From Sphingobium sp. MI1205 (GTDB lineage Bacteria; Pseudomonadota; Alphaproteobacteria; Sphingomonadales; Sphingomonadaceae), in contig NZ_CP005190.1 in NCBI RefSeq assembly GCF_001563285.1, positions 124,001 to 188,000 on the forward strand: a DNA stretch of 64,000 nucleotides, in the 5' to 3' direction. Positions 9,071-17,725 of this stretch are shown here, one piece after another. The notes under the pieces are model-generated. The model was not told the origin of the DNA. It saw only the letters and a program-made list of their open reading frames with translations, and ran no database searches. The translations under genes were made by a program, and so were the position numbers. Each line of letters opens with the position of its first letter. The first letter of the stretch is position 1.

Positions 9071-9745
9071 ATGACCCAGATAAGAGCCTTCCCCATGAGC
9101 GAGTCCCCTGTCATCCCGTTGCGGGAGCGTCGCCGGCAGGAAACGATGAACGAGATTCTCGATCTGTCGATCGAGGTCATAAGGCAGCAAGGCGTCGCCG
9201 GACTGAATCTCACGACGGTGGCGCGGCTTCTGGGCGTGCAGCCGACCGCGCTGTACAAATATTTCCCGTCCTTGATGGCGGTCTATGACGCGCTCTACCG
9301 CCGCGCCGAAAACGATGTCCTGCATGAAGTCGAAAATGCCGTCGCGAGCGCCGAACCAGGCATGGCGGCGATAAGGGACGCGATGCTGGCCGTGGACCGA
9401 TGGGCGACGGTGAACCCGGAAATGGCCCAGCTGCTCATCGGCCGGCCGATCCCCGGCTATATTCCCGCTCCCGACGCGCTGGACCCCAGCATCCGGATAT
9501 TGGGCATTTTCCGCCAGTCGCTGGACCAGGCCGTGGCGCGGCGGCAACTGGACGCCGGCGCGGCCGGATCGCGGCATGTGCTGATGCTGGCCGCGCTGCT
9601 GACCGGGGCCTCCACCCTTCGGATGCTGCACGCCGAAGAACCGCCCTGCCAGGCGGATATGGAGGGGTTGATTCCCGATCTGGTCAGCATGTTCTTCAGG
9701 GCGTTCCCGCCCCAGGACGCGCCCGTCCCCGCCACCGACCTCTGA
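9071..9745 (+). CDS. TetR/AcrR-family transcriptional regulator
   Basis: About 224 residues. The start was taken at the ATG at 9071 behind GGGAGAGGAG; ATGs at 9056 and 9095 are alternatives. The helix-turn-helix GLNLTTVARLLGVQPTALYKYF is followed by the typical TetR core, and the C-terminus resembles a TetR_C WHG-like domain (MAQLLIGRPIPGYIP). It is divergent from the P450 operon and probably controls it in response to the substrate or a CoA ester. The ligand is unknown. Confidence 0.88.
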   Translation: MTQIRAFPMSESPVIPLRERRRQETMNEILDLSIEVIRQQGVAGLNLTTVARLLGVQPTALYKYFPSLMAVYDALYRRAENDVLHEVENAVASAEPGMAAIRDAMLAVDRWATVNPEMAQLLIGRPIPGYIPAPDALDPSIRILGIFRQSLDQAVARRQLDAGAAGSRHVLMLAALLTGASTLRMLHAEEPPCQADMEGLIPDLVSMFFRAFPPQDAPVPATDL

Positions 9746-10184
9746 TCCGTCGCATTCCCTTTCCGCCGGGTCCGTCGAGGACCGATAGCCGCCCGCGCAG
9801 CGCTGCGGTTCGGCCTGGACAGGACGAGCTATAAGGCGGGGGCGCCGGCCTGCCCGCGCCATTCCCATGCCGTCGGGAGCCGGCGGCGGCAGTCGTCATC
9901 CTTGAAAATATTATGGTTGCAATTTTAAACCATAGGCGGCACTATCCGCATGGTTGCAAAATTAAACCGTAACGAGGCGCCGGGCGCGCCTGGTCGAAAG
10001 AAGCGGCCATGCCGTCCTGGAGTAGGGTGTCGGATGATCGATTTGCGCGGACAAGCACGTCAGCCATGGCCCGGCCCCTTCGGATCGTCCGCGCCCGGCT
10101 CCCTTGCGGAGAGAGCCGAACGACAGGGATGAAGTCCCGCGACCCTCGCCCCCTTTCCTCAGCCAGCATTGCCAGGAGTTGCCA
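9746..10184. other. Intergenic region with paired operator-like repeats
   Basis: 439 bases with no convincing gene. It holds two similar 21-bp dyads (9913-9933 and 9950-9970, described separately) and the leader of the old yellow enzyme gene. Open frames here are high-GC artefacts. Confidence 0.6.
9913..9970. promoter_or_regulatory. Two directly repeated 21-bp dyads, probable repressor operator
   Basis: Copies at 9913-9933 and 9950-9970 begin ATGGTTGCAA and end TTAAACCaT / TTAAACCgT, differing at three positions and set 37 bases apart. Each is an imperfect palindrome with ATGGTT and AACC(A/G)T half sites. They lie in a locally AT-rich segment about 215 bases upstream of the old yellow enzyme start. 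A nearby MarR (11816) or TetR (9071) protein is a candidate ligand; this is inference. Confidence 0.55.
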
Positions 10185-11300
10185 ATGACCCAATCCGCCT
10201 TGTTCCAGCCGCTCAGGATCGGTCGGCTCGAACTGTCCCACCGCGTGGTGATGGCTCCGCTGACGCGGATGCGCGCCGGTCCGGGCATGGTGCCGCGCGA
10301 CATCGCCGTCGAATATTATCGCCAGCGGGCGACGCCGGGCGGCCTCATCGTCGCGGAAGCATCCCAGGTGATGCCGACCGGCCAGGGCTATCCGCAAACC
10401 CCCGGCATCCATACGGCGGAACAGATCGCCGGCTGGAAAAGGGTCACCGACGCGGTGCATGAAGCGGGTGGCCACATCTTCCTCCAGCTCTGGCATGTGG
10501 GGCGCATTTCCCATTCATCCTACCATGGCGAAACGCCGGTCGCGCCGTCCGCCGTCGCCGCCGCGGGCGATCATTTCACCGCGAGCTGGAAGCTGGAGCC
10601 GTTCCAGACGCCCCGCGCCCTTGAGCTTGAGGACATCGCCGCGATCGTCGAGGCCTATCGCACCGGCGCCCGCAACGCGCTCGCCGCAGGATTCGACGGG
10701 GTCGAGATCCATGGCGCGAACGGCTATCTGATCGAGCAGTTCCTCCAGTCCCGCTCCAACAGGCGGCAGGATATTTACGGCGGATCGATCGCGAACCGCA
10801 CCCGCTTCCTGCTCGACGTCACGCGCGCCGTGGTGGAGGAGGCGGGGGCCGACCGCGTCGCCGTGCGCCTGTCGCCCTTCGGCACCACCAACGATTCCGG
10901 CGAGGACGATCCGCTGCCGCTGTACCGGCATGCGATCGCCGCGCTTTCCGGCTTCCAACTGGCCTATCTGCACCTGATCGAACCGCGGATAGCCGGGACC
11001 GGCAAGGCGGACGTCCTCAATGATAGCGCGCCCTCCGCCGCTGAACTCTTCCGCGACTCCTGGCCCGGCGTCCTGATCGCCGCCGGCGGTTATGAGGGGG
11101 CTTCCGCCCAGGAGGAAGTGGGCAAGGGGCTGGCGGACGCGATCGCCTTTGGGCGTCCGTTCATCGCCAATCCCGACCTGGTCGAACGAATCCGCCTGGG
11201 CGCTCCGCTCAACCCCTGGGACCGTCCGACCTTCTACGGCGGCGATGCCAAGGGCTATACCGATTATCCGACGCTGGAAACGCTGAACGCAGCGGCCTGA
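10185..11300 (+). CDS. Old yellow enzyme family ene-reductase (NemA/OYE-like)
   Basis: 371 residues from the ATG at 10185 behind AGGAG. Landmarks are NRVVMAPLTRMRA-like LSHRVVMAPLTRMRAGPG (about 18), LWHVGRISH (about 103), the substrate-binding His/Asn in VEIHGANGYLIEQFLQ (about 180) and a C-terminal FMN phosphate loop AAGGYEG/GRPFIANPDL. It is an FMN enzyme that reduces activated C=C bonds, nitro compounds or quinone-like electrophiles with NAD(P)H. The surrounding DUF1330, MarR and glutathionyl-hydroquinone reductase genes suggest handling of electrophiles or quinones. Confidence 0.93.
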   Translation: MTQSALFQPLRIGRLELSHRVVMAPLTRMRAGPGMVPRDIAVEYYRQRATPGGLIVAEASQVMPTGQGYPQTPGIHTAEQIAGWKRVTDAVHEAGGHIFLQLWHVGRISHSSYHGETPVAPSAVAAAGDHFTASWKLEPFQTPRALELEDIAAIVEAYRTGARNALAAGFDGVEIHGANGYLIEQFLQSRSNRRQDIYGGSIANRTRFLLDVTRAVVEEAGADRVAVRLSPFGTTNDSGEDDPLPLYRHAIAALSGFQLAYLHLIEPRIAGTGKADVLNDSAPSAAELFRDSWPGVLIAAGGYEGASAQEEVGKGLADAIAFGRPFIANPDLVERIRLGAPLNPWDRPTFYGGDAKGYTDYPTLETLNAAA

Positions 11301-11314
11301 ACGAAGGTCGGACC

Positions 11315-11343
11315 GGGCCGCCTTCGCCCGCGGAAGGCGGCCC
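11315..11343. terminator. Strong hairpin after the old yellow enzyme gene
   Basis: A perfect 11-bp stem (GGGCCGCCTTC / GAAGGCGGCCC) with a 7-base loop, 14 bases after the stop codon. It lacks a real T-run, so it may be an attenuator or mRNA-stabilising hairpin rather than a full intrinsic terminator. Confidence 0.55.
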
Positions 11344-11382
11344 CCTTGAAGAGACGTCAGAGAATTCGGGAAGGATGCAGGA

Positions 11383-11670
11383 ATGGCGGTCTACACAGTG
11401 GCTCAGGTCAAGATCAACGACGGCGAGAGATATGAGAAATATCGGGAGCGCTTCGGCGCGGTGCTCCAGCAATATGATGGCCGGCTCGTCGCCGCCGACG
11501 ACAATCCGGTCGTCCAGGAAGGCCAATGGTCTTATGAGAAGATCGTGATCCTGGAATTCGCCGATCTGGACGCCTTCAACGCGTTCGCCGACAGCGAAAG
11601 CTATCGCGAGATCGCGGCCCATCGCCATGCCGGGGCGGACAGCCTTATCCTCGTCGCGAAAGGACGCTGA
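11383..11670 (+). CDS. DUF1330 family protein (dimeric alpha+beta barrel)
   Basis: 95 residues. MAVYTVAQVKINDGERYEKY and the closing GADSLILVAKG match the DUF1330/YciI-like ferredoxin-fold family; these are small cytosolic proteins of unknown biochemical role. The gene lies between the old yellow enzyme and the MarR regulator, in the same direction. Confidence 0.85.
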   Translation: MAVYTVAQVKINDGERYEKYRERFGAVLQQYDGRLVAADDNPVVQEGQWSYEKIVILEFADLDAFNAFADSESYREIAAHRHAGADSLILVAKGR

Positions 11671-11815
11671 ACCGGCGCGCAGGCGCTCCATCCGGGGGAA
11701 AACGCCGGCGGAATCCCTATTGCGACCCCCGGCCGGCACCGTACGGCCGGCTTCCCCGGCGCGGCAATGCGCCTGGGGGGTCGACAGGCGTGCGCCATAA
11801 GTGTATGCTCACACA

Positions 11816-12304
11816 ATGAGCGCGCTACGACCCATCGCCTTCCTGGAGGAAGTCAGGAACACGCCCCACATCTGCCTCGCGGAAGGTCTGCGGGCGGCCA
11901 ATCGCGCCGTCATGAAGCATTATGTCGACAGCATGGCGGGATCGCCGGTCAATCCGGTGCAGATGTCGCTGCTCATGCGCGTCTATTATCTGCGCAACGC
12001 GACCATGCAGACGCTTGCCCAGCATATGGAGACCGATCGCACCACGACGACGCGCAACGTCGATGTGCTGGTGCGGGACGGATTCCTGGAGATCGGGGAG
12101 GGCAAGGACAGGCGCCAGCGGCTGGTGCGCTTGACGGAGCGCGGGCATGAGGCGCTGGAGGTGTCGATCCCCAAATGGCGCAAGGCCCAGGATGAGCTGA
12201 AAAATGCGCTGGGCGACGAATTGTGGAACAATATCCTGCGCGAAGCCCGGACGTTGATCGAGCTTGGCGGCATCGCCTGCGATCGCACTGCCCAAGCGGC
12301 CTGA
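11816..12304 (+). CDS. MarR-family transcriptional regulator
   Basis: 162 residues from the ATG at 11816 (GTG at 11801 is an alternative). The winged helix covers about residues 50-115: TMQTLAQHMETDRTTTTRNVDVLVRDGFLE and the wing GKDRRQRLVRLTERG. No Shine-Dalgarno is obvious. A GTGT-ATGCTC-ACAC dyad (11801-11814) lies immediately before the ATG and could be its own operator. It likely senses an aromatic or quinone ligand for the flanking genes. Confidence 0.87.
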   Translation: MSALRPIAFLEEVRNTPHICLAEGLRAANRAVMKHYVDSMAGSPVNPVQMSLLMRVYYLRNATMQTLAQHMETDRTTTTRNVDVLVRDGFLEIGEGKDRRQRLVRLTERGHEALEVSIPKWRKAQDELKNALGDELWNNILREARTLIELGGIACDRTAQAA

Positions 12305-12675
12305 GGCATTCCCGACCGATCGGGCCGACATGGCCACCGCGCATGCGTTCGGGCGGCGCCGCAATGCCGCGGCCTGTCTACATCCAGAAAATGGATAAGG
12401 GGTTTTCATAATCCGCGCTTGAAAGCGGGGGCGCCACATCCTTTGTGGTTCCGCATAATATGCGCGTGGAGAGAGAGAGAATGGCCTCATCGTCCGTCCT
12501 GCCGGAATCCTGTGGCCCTGTCGTCCTTCCTCGTTCTGACGGATTTCGATCCCATGACGCGCCGGCGCAGCATCCCGGATGCGCGGGATGAGCGCCGTCT
12601 CTCGCCGATCATGCGCGAACCTGCCCGGCATCATGCGAAGCGGATCGGCCGGGCCGAAGATGGAGATACCGATAT
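12305..12675 (+). other. Intergenic region upstream of glutathionyl-hydroquinone reductase
   Basis: 371 bases. Open frames run through it but lack a ribosome site and family resemblance. A short GAGAGAGAGA tract at 12470-12479 is the only simple feature seen. Confidence 0.4.
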
Positions 12676-13638
12676 ATGGGCCTGTTGGTTGACGGCGTCT
12701 GGCGCGACGCCTGGTATGACACGAAATCGAGCGGCGGCAGATTCGTGCGCAAGGAATCGCAATATCGCGACGGGCTGGACGGCCGTTTCCAGGCCGAGCC
12801 GGGCCGCTATCATATCTATGCCGGCTTCGCCTGTCCCTGGGCGCACCGCGTCCTCATCATGCGCGCGCTCAAGGGGCTGGAGGGGTTGATCTCCGTCTCC
12901 ATGGTCAATGCGTTCATGGGCGAGAAGGGCTGGACGTTCCTGCCGGGCGAGGGCGTCGTGCCGGACAGCGTCAACGGCGCGCAATATCTCTATCAGGTCT
13001 ATCTGGCGGGCGATCCGACCTATACCGGCCGCGTGACCATCCCGATCCTGTGGGACAAGTTCGAGAAGAGGATCGTCAACAATGAATCGTCGGAGATCAT
13101 CCGGATCCTGAACTCGGCGTTCGATCATGTGGGGGCGCTTCCCGGCGATTATTATCCGCAGGAATTGCGCGCCGAAATCGACGCGATCAACGCGCGCGTC
13201 TACGAAACGCTCAACAACGGCGTGTACCGTTCGGGTTTCGCGACGACGCAGGAAGCCTATGAGGAGGCGGTCCATCCGCTGTTCGAAACGCTCGACTGGC
13301 TGGAGGAGCATCTGACGGGCAGGGAATGGCTTGTCGGAGACAGGCTGACGGAAGCGGACATCCGCCTGTTCACCACGCTGGTCCGCTTCGATGCGATCTA
13401 CCACGGGCATTTCAAATGCAATCTGCGCCGCATCGCCGACTATCCCAATCTTTCGCGGCTGACCTGGAAGCTGGCGTCCCATGAGCGCGTGGCGCCGACC
13501 ATCGATCTGCGCCATGCCAAGGCGCATTATTACCGCAGCCACACCAGCGTTAATCCCACGGGCATCGTGCCCGTCGGCCCGGCCGAACCATTGGGGCCGG
13601 GCCATTCGCTGACCGGAATCCAGCCTCTTCCGGCTTGA
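12676..13638 (+). CDS. Glutathionyl-hydroquinone reductase (Xi-class GST, PcpF/YqjG-like)
   Basis: 320 residues. The Xi-class signature FACPWAHRVLIM holds the catalytic Cys at about residue 53. The long family-specific segment LWDKFEKRIVNNESSEIIRI (about 120-140) and GST C-terminal domain DRLTEADIRLFTTLVRFD follow. These enzymes remove glutathione from S-glutathionyl-hydroquinones. In pentachlorophenol degraders PcpF rescues conjugates left when the reductive dehalogenase is damaged, which fits the PcpA-type module 4 kb downstream and linD further on. Class is certain, in vivo substrate inferred. Confidence 0.93.
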   Translation: MGLLVDGVWRDAWYDTKSSGGRFVRKESQYRDGLDGRFQAEPGRYHIYAGFACPWAHRVLIMRALKGLEGLISVSMVNAFMGEKGWTFLPGEGVVPDSVNGAQYLYQVYLAGDPTYTGRVTIPILWDKFEKRIVNNESSEIIRILNSAFDHVGALPGDYYPQELRAEIDAINARVYETLNNGVYRSGFATTQEAYEEAVHPLFETLDWLEEHLTGREWLVGDRLTEADIRLFTTLVRFDAIYHGHFKCNLRRIADYPNLSRLTWKLASHERVAPTIDLRHAKAHYYRSHTSVNPTGIVPVGPAEPLGPGHSLTGIQPLPA

Positions 13639-13706
13639 TCCTGCCGGTCCGCCCAAGGCAGCGGCCCGGCCGCAAAAGCGCCAATAGTCGAACAGGGGTC
13701 GTCCCG

Positions 13707-14687
13707 ATGAAGCATCTGCTCCCAATATTGATATTCGCACTAGCCGGAACCGTGGCTGCGCGGGCGGAAACGCCGCCTGCGCAGCCGCCGCGCCTCATCC
13801 TGCTGGGCACGGCCGGCGGGCCGATAGCGCGGCTGGAACGCTCCCAGCCCGCCAATGCGATCGTCGTCGGCGGGCAAACCTATCTCATCGATGCGGGCGA
13901 CGGCCTTTTGAGGCAGATGGCGGCCAGCAAGCTGGGGCTGGGGTCGGTCAAGGCCCTGTTCCTAACCCACCATCATATCGATCACGTCGCCGATGTTCCC
14001 GTGCTGATGATCGACCGCTGGCTTCTCGCCAACGCGCCTCCGCTGGAGATATACGGACCGCCGGGATCGGCGCAGCTCGTCGCCGGGACGCTCGCCGCCT
14101 TTCGGCCGGTGGAGCTGGCCCCGGTGACGGTCGGCGGCCCGGTCAAGCCGCCCCTCGCCGGATCGGCGGTCGGCCATGACCTGCCGCTTGACCTCAATGA
14201 ACCGCGGCTGGTCTACAAGGACGATCGGGTGCGGGTGTTCGCCATCGGCGTCGATCACTATCATTATCCGGCCGGATCGATCGAGGCGCGGTCGTCCCGT
14301 TCCTATGCCTATCGCGTGGAGGCGGGAGGCAAGGTCTATGTCTTCAGCGGCGACACCGGACCGTCCGAACGCCTGAAGATCCTGGCGAAGGATGCCGATT
14401 ATCTTGTCTGCGAGGTGATCGACATTGCCCGCATGGAAAAATTGCTGCGAAGCTATCCGGGCTTCTCCGCCGATCAGATTCCGCCGCTGATGGAACATAT
14501 GCGCGAAGACCACCTGACCGGGGAGCAGATCGGCGAAATCGCCGCCGCCGCGGGCGTCAAGAAGGTCATCCTCACGCATTTCGCGCCTGGCAATGACGGG
14601 GAAACCGATGTCGAATCCTATGCCGCGGGAATATCCCGGCATTTCCACGGCGAAGTCGCCCATGGCCGCGACCTGGACCAATATTGA
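13707..14687 (+). CDS. Exported metallo-beta-lactamase-fold hydrolase
   Basis: 326 residues from the ATG at 13707; an upstream extension in frame has no start signal. A signal peptide (MKHLLPILIFALAGTVAARA) leads to a periplasmic protein. The metal motif THHHIDH is at about residue 90, a second His region at GVDHYHYP (about 189), an Asp at FSGDTGPSE, and a closing ILTHFAPG. It belongs to the MBL fold hydrolases (RNase Z/arylsulfatase-like branch). The substrate is unknown. It follows the glutathionyl-hydroquinone reductase by 68 bases. Confidence 0.87.
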   Translation: MKHLLPILIFALAGTVAARAETPPAQPPRLILLGTAGGPIARLERSQPANAIVVGGQTYLIDAGDGLLRQMAASKLGLGSVKALFLTHHHIDHVADVPVLMIDRWLLANAPPLEIYGPPGSAQLVAGTLAAFRPVELAPVTVGGPVKPPLAGSAVGHDLPLDLNEPRLVYKDDRVRVFAIGVDHYHYPAGSIEARSSRSYAYRVEAGGKVYVFSGDTGPSERLKILAKDADYLVCEVIDIARMEKLLRSYPGFSADQIPPLMEHMREDHLTGEQIGEIAAAAGVKKVILTHFAPGNDGETDVESYAAGISRHFHGEVAHGRDLDQY

Positions 14688-14730
14688 GGAGCGGACAGTA
14701 ACGGCCGGATTCGCCGACCCGACATAATCC

Positions 14731-14745
14731 GAATAATGATTATTC
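14731..14745. promoter_or_regulatory. Perfect 7-1-7 palindrome, Fur-box-like
   Basis: GAATAAT-G-ATTATTC, a perfect inverted repeat with a one-base centre, 100 bases upstream of the antiporter start. The inner ATAAT-N-ATTAT core is that of the Fur-family 7-1-7 consensus (TGATAATNATTATCA as recalled); outer bases differ. Role inferred only from position and symmetry. Confidence 0.45.
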
Positions 14746-14845
14746 ATCCTGAGAGATACTCGACGGGATTGGGAGCCAGTAGGGGAATTTCCCCATATTC
14801 ACTGTTGAGCGGTGTCGACATCGCGATCTGAAAGCAGGCGGGCGA

Positions 14846-16042
14846 GTGATCATTTCCGTAATAGCCTTGGCATGTGCCGGCAGCGCGATAGCTGCCATCC
14901 TCGCCCGATGGATGCCCAGGGCATTGTTGCCGGCCCTGGTGCTGGAAATCGCCTTCGGCATCCTGATCGGTCCCAACGGCATGGCGCTGCTGGCGCCGGG
15001 ACCGGCCATGGAAATGCTCGCCAAGCTGGGATTCGGCGTGCTGATGCTGATCGCCGGACTGGAAATCGATCTCGGCATGCTGCTCGCGCGCGGGCAGAAG
15101 GCGAAGCAGGCGAGTCCGCTCATGCTCGCGGTGATGATGTCGCTGATGACCGTGGTCATGGCCGCGTTCGGCGCCTGGCTGTTGCTCGACTCCTCGACGC
15201 CGCTGCTGCATCTGGCGATCTATGCCGTGATCCTGTCGACGACGTCGGTCGGGATCGTCGTGCCGACCATACAGGAACGACGCCTGGCCGACGGCGCCTA
15301 TGGCCAGACCATCCTCTCCACCGCGTTGCTCGCGGATTTTTTCACGATGATCGCCATCTCGTCCCTGGCCGGCATCGTCGTCAGCGGCCGCGCCGAGGGC
15401 GCATTGGGCAGCCTGGCGCTCGTCGGCATCGCCGGGCTGGCGATCTGGCTGCTGCCCAAGCTGCTGGCGCGGGTGCCGGCCGCGCAGTTGGACAGCCGGA
15501 CCAGCCTGCCGTTGGTCAGGCTCAGCCTGGCGCTGCTGTTCATGGTCGCCTGGCTCGCGGAGCGGCTGGAATCCGAACTGGTGCTGGCGGCCTTCCTCGC
15601 CGGATTGCTGCTGGGGCAGATCATCCCCCGCAACAGCCATCGGCGCGAGACGCTGGAAGCGATCGGCTACGGCTTCATCGTTCCCTTCTTCTTCATCAAT
15701 GTCGGCCTGAAATTCGACATTCCCGCCCTCTTCGCCTCGCCCAAGGCCTTGCTGCTGGTGCCGGGCTTCGTGGCGGTCGCCTTCGCCAACAAGATCATTC
15801 CCGCATTGCTGCTGGTTCCGGCGCATGGTCGGAAGATGGCCGTCGCGGCCGGCCTGCTGCTGAGCGCCCGCCTCAGCCTGATCGTCGCCGCGTCCGACAT
15901 TGCGACGCGGATCGGCGTGCTCGATACGGCGACCAATGCGGCCATGGTGCTGGTTGCCATCATCAGCGCAGCCCTGGCGCCCCTTCTGTTCAACATATTG
16001 GTCGATCGGAAAGCGCCCATATTGGCGAATGCCGAAGCGTAA
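14846..16042 (+). CDS. Monovalent cation:proton antiporter (CPA2, Kef-type)
   Basis: 398 residues starting at GTG 14846. About 11-12 hydrophobic segments are visible, beginning IISVIALACAGSAIAAILA. Family landmarks are LIAGLEIDLGMLL (about 70), the ST-rich VILSTTSVGIVVPTIQE (about 128) and FVPFFFINVGLKFDI-like region (about 275). It lacks the C-terminal TrkA-N nucleotide domain of KefB/KefC. It should exchange K+ or Na+ for H+ at the inner membrane. A link to electrophile stress (as for KefB/C) is possible but not shown. Confidence 0.88.
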   Translation: MIISVIALACAGSAIAAILARWMPRALLPALVLEIAFGILIGPNGMALLAPGPAMEMLAKLGFGVLMLIAGLEIDLGMLLARGQKAKQASPLMLAVMMSLMTVVMAAFGAWLLLDSSTPLLHLAIYAVILSTTSVGIVVPTIQERRLADGAYGQTILSTALLADFFTMIAISSLAGIVVSGRAEGALGSLALVGIAGLAIWLLPKLLARVPAAQLDSRTSLPLVRLSLALLFMVAWLAERLESELVLAAFLAGLLLGQIIPRNSHRRETLEAIGYGFIVPFFFINVGLKFDIPALFASPKALLLVPGFVAVAFANKIIPALLLVPAHGRKMAVAAGLLLSARLSLIVAASDIATRIGVLDTATNAAMVLVAIISAALAPLLFNILVDRKAPILANAEA

Positions 16043-16357
16043 GGGGCAGGGGCAAGTGCCCCCCCTATCCCCCCTGCCGGACAGGCGGGCGCCCTGAGAC
16101 CGGCCCGGCGCGGGTTCGTTCCAGGGGGGCCATCCCATCCATCACCGGAGGGCCGGAGAGCAGTCGCCAAATTTTCGCCGGAGTTGCTGTCCCGTGCGGG
16201 CAGATGTTGCCCGGATCAGGCGGCTTATCGGCATCGAAGCCCCTGCGCTTGGGCAACGTCATCCTCCTCTTGGAGCGGTTTCGATTGCTTGGAAATCGCT
16301 CCAAAGAACCCCTGCGTTAAATCACCGGAGTAGCCGTCGAGTCATTCGACATGCTTA
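16043..16357. other. Gene-free region with a strong hairpin
   Basis: 315 bases without a credible gene. A near-perfect 11-bp stem with a 9-base loop lies at 16272-16302 (GGAGCGGTTTC / GAAATCGCTCC, one G-T pair). A 10-base direct repeat ATCACCGGAG occurs at 16140-16149 and 16321-16330. Confidence 0.45.
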
Positions 16358-17230
16358 GAGTCCGTTTCGAAAGTCATGATGCGCGGGCCATGCGGCGGAC
16401 CAAGACCATTGCCGCAGCCGCGTAGAGGAAGGCGGTGGCGGAACTGAGGGTGGCTTCAAAGTCCTTCGCCAACCGCCTGTTTCGTCCGAGCCAAGCGAAG
16501 GTGCGCTCGACCACCCATCGACGAGGATGAACGGTAAAGCCGACCTGACCGGCTATTTTTCTAACGATCTCAATGCTGATGGATGTGGCGTTGATGACAC
16601 GAGCGGCGCTGTATGCACTGTCCGCGAACGCTTTGGAGACAAAGGGGTGTCGGTGTCGAGATTGCTGCAACAAAGGGATGGCTCCGTCGCGATCCTGAAC
16701 ATCTCCAGCATGGATCAACAGTTCTAGGGCGCGGCCATCGGTATCGACCATGGCATGCCGTTTTCGCCCCATGACTTTCTTCCCGGCATCGTAACCGCGT
16801 GGTCCGCCTGCCTCCGTGGTTTTCACAGACTGGCTGTCGATCACGGCAGCAGACGGTGCCTCCTCTCGTCCTTGACTGCTACGGTCAGCGATGACGAGGG
16901 CATGATTAAGCGCCTGAAAAAAGCCTCGGTCACGTAGAGACGCAAACCATCTGTAGACGGTTTGCCATGGCGGAAAACCGGGAGGCAAGCAGCGCCACGG
17001 AGCGCCCGTGCGTAGGATAAACAATATGCCATCGAGCAACGCGCGCCACGACCAGCGCCGTGGCCGTCCGTTTGTCGGGGTATCCTGCGGATGACAGGCG
17101 ATAATCTGCCATTCGGCGTCCGTTAGGCTGGTTGGATATCGAAGATGATCGCGGCTATGCTGCCGCCGAGTGTCGCGGGTCCACATGATCTGTCCAAGGA
17201 TGGTGTAAGCAACCCCCTTGAATCAGACCA
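16358..17230 (-). mobile_element. IS5-family insertion sequence (IS427-like group)
   Basis: The element encloses the transposase at 16374-17186. The left end starts GAGTCCGTTTCG at 16358 after TTA. The right end, read inward, is TGGTCTGATTCAAGG and matches only imperfectly, so the right boundary is approximate. The left end resembles the 3' end of the related element at 52376-52394 (GAGTCTGT read inward), which supports the assignment. Confidence 0.65.
16374..17186 (-). CDS. IS5-family transposase, full length
   Basis: 270 residues. The N-terminal DUF4096-like domain LTDAEWQIIACH and GRPRRWSWRALLDGILFILRTG are followed by the DDE domain: first Asp in AAVIDSQSVKTTE, second Asp in FADSAYSA, and Glu in WVVERTFAWLGRNRRL with the Y-R-E-type C-terminus. 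It appears as one intact frame, hence potentially active. It is about 70% similar to the truncated copy at 51672-52376. Confidence 0.9.
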   Translation of the reverse strand: MWTRDTRRQHSRDHLRYPTSLTDAEWQIIACHPQDTPTNGRPRRWSWRALLDGILFILRTGAPWRCLPPGFPPWQTVYRWFASLRDRGFFQALNHALVIADRSSQGREEAPSAAVIDSQSVKTTEAGGPRGYDAGKKVMGRKRHAMVDTDGRALELLIHAGDVQDRDGAIPLLQQSRHRHPFVSKAFADSAYSAARVINATSISIEIVRKIAGQVGFTVHPRRWVVERTFAWLGRNRRLAKDFEATLSSATAFLYAAAAMVLVRRMARAS

Positions 17231-17271
17231 TGCCGCGATGCTCAACCTCTGTCCCACCGCGAGACGTGAAG

Positions 17272-17487
17272 ATGAGCGAAGAGCGCGATGAATATGGCTT
17301 GCCCGTCGATCCGGCGGAGCGAATGCAGCAAGTGATGCTGGGTCTCTACGATCTCATGGACGAAGCCGGTATGGCCGACTTTCCCGCTGAACTGATCGGC
17401 GAACTGAACATTGTCCGGCTCAAATTTATGGACGAATTCGAGGCCCGCTTTCCCGGATATGGAAAGGGTCGTGCCGTTTGGCGCTGA
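17272..17487 (+). CDS. Small acidic hypothetical protein
   Basis: 71 residues, MSEERDEYGLPVDPAERMQQ onward, rich in Asp/Glu with a predicted helical middle. No family recognised. It begins about 40 bases after the IS5 element, so its original promoter or 5' region may have been displaced. The ribosome site (GTGAAG) is weak. It could be a chance frame. Confidence 0.4.
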   Translation: MSEERDEYGLPVDPAERMQQVMLGLYDLMDEAGMADFPAELIGELNIVRLKFMDEFEARFPGYGKGRAVWR

Positions 17488-17536
17488 CTACCCTTCGACC
17501 TTTCGAAACGGGCTCTTAGGGCCTGTCGAAGAGGCG

Positions 17537-17560
17537 TATCGAAGGACTGATGCTTCGATA
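17537..17560. repeat. Short perfect hairpin repeat
   Basis: TATCGAAG - 8-base loop - CTTCGATA within a 230-base gene-free stretch between the small ORF and pcpA. It resembles the CTTCGA-rich intergenic repeats common in sphingomonads. Confidence 0.4.
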
Positions 17561-17672
17561 TGGGCCTTCGACTTCGCTCGGTTCCTGCTCGGCGAGTTAT
17601 TGCTCGATGCTGCAAGGACATTCCGGCAATAGCCGTCCTCTCCTTTCCCAGGACTTCAAGGTTCCAGGACGC

Positions 17673-17705
17673 AAAAAAAGAGGCCCGACATTTGCCGGGC
17701 CTCCC
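17673..17705 (-). terminator. Intrinsic terminator of pcpA
   Basis: Read on the minus strand: GAGGCCCGGCAAATGTCGGGCCTC followed by a run of seven T. GC stem and U-tract are both present, 20-50 bases after the pcpA stop. Confidence 0.85.
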
Positions 17706-17725
17706 TTTCTTTCCTGCGTCAGCGA

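Noticed and set aside
12419..12889. Possible gene overlapping the start of the glutathionyl-hydroquinone reductase
   Set aside because: Overlaps the well-supported reductase by over 200 bases, has no Shine-Dalgarno and no recognisable domain.
14744..16138. 464-codon minus-strand frame opposite the antiporter
   Set aside because: Low-complexity Gln/Arg/Gly-rich translation; the plus strand encodes a convincing multi-helix membrane protein.
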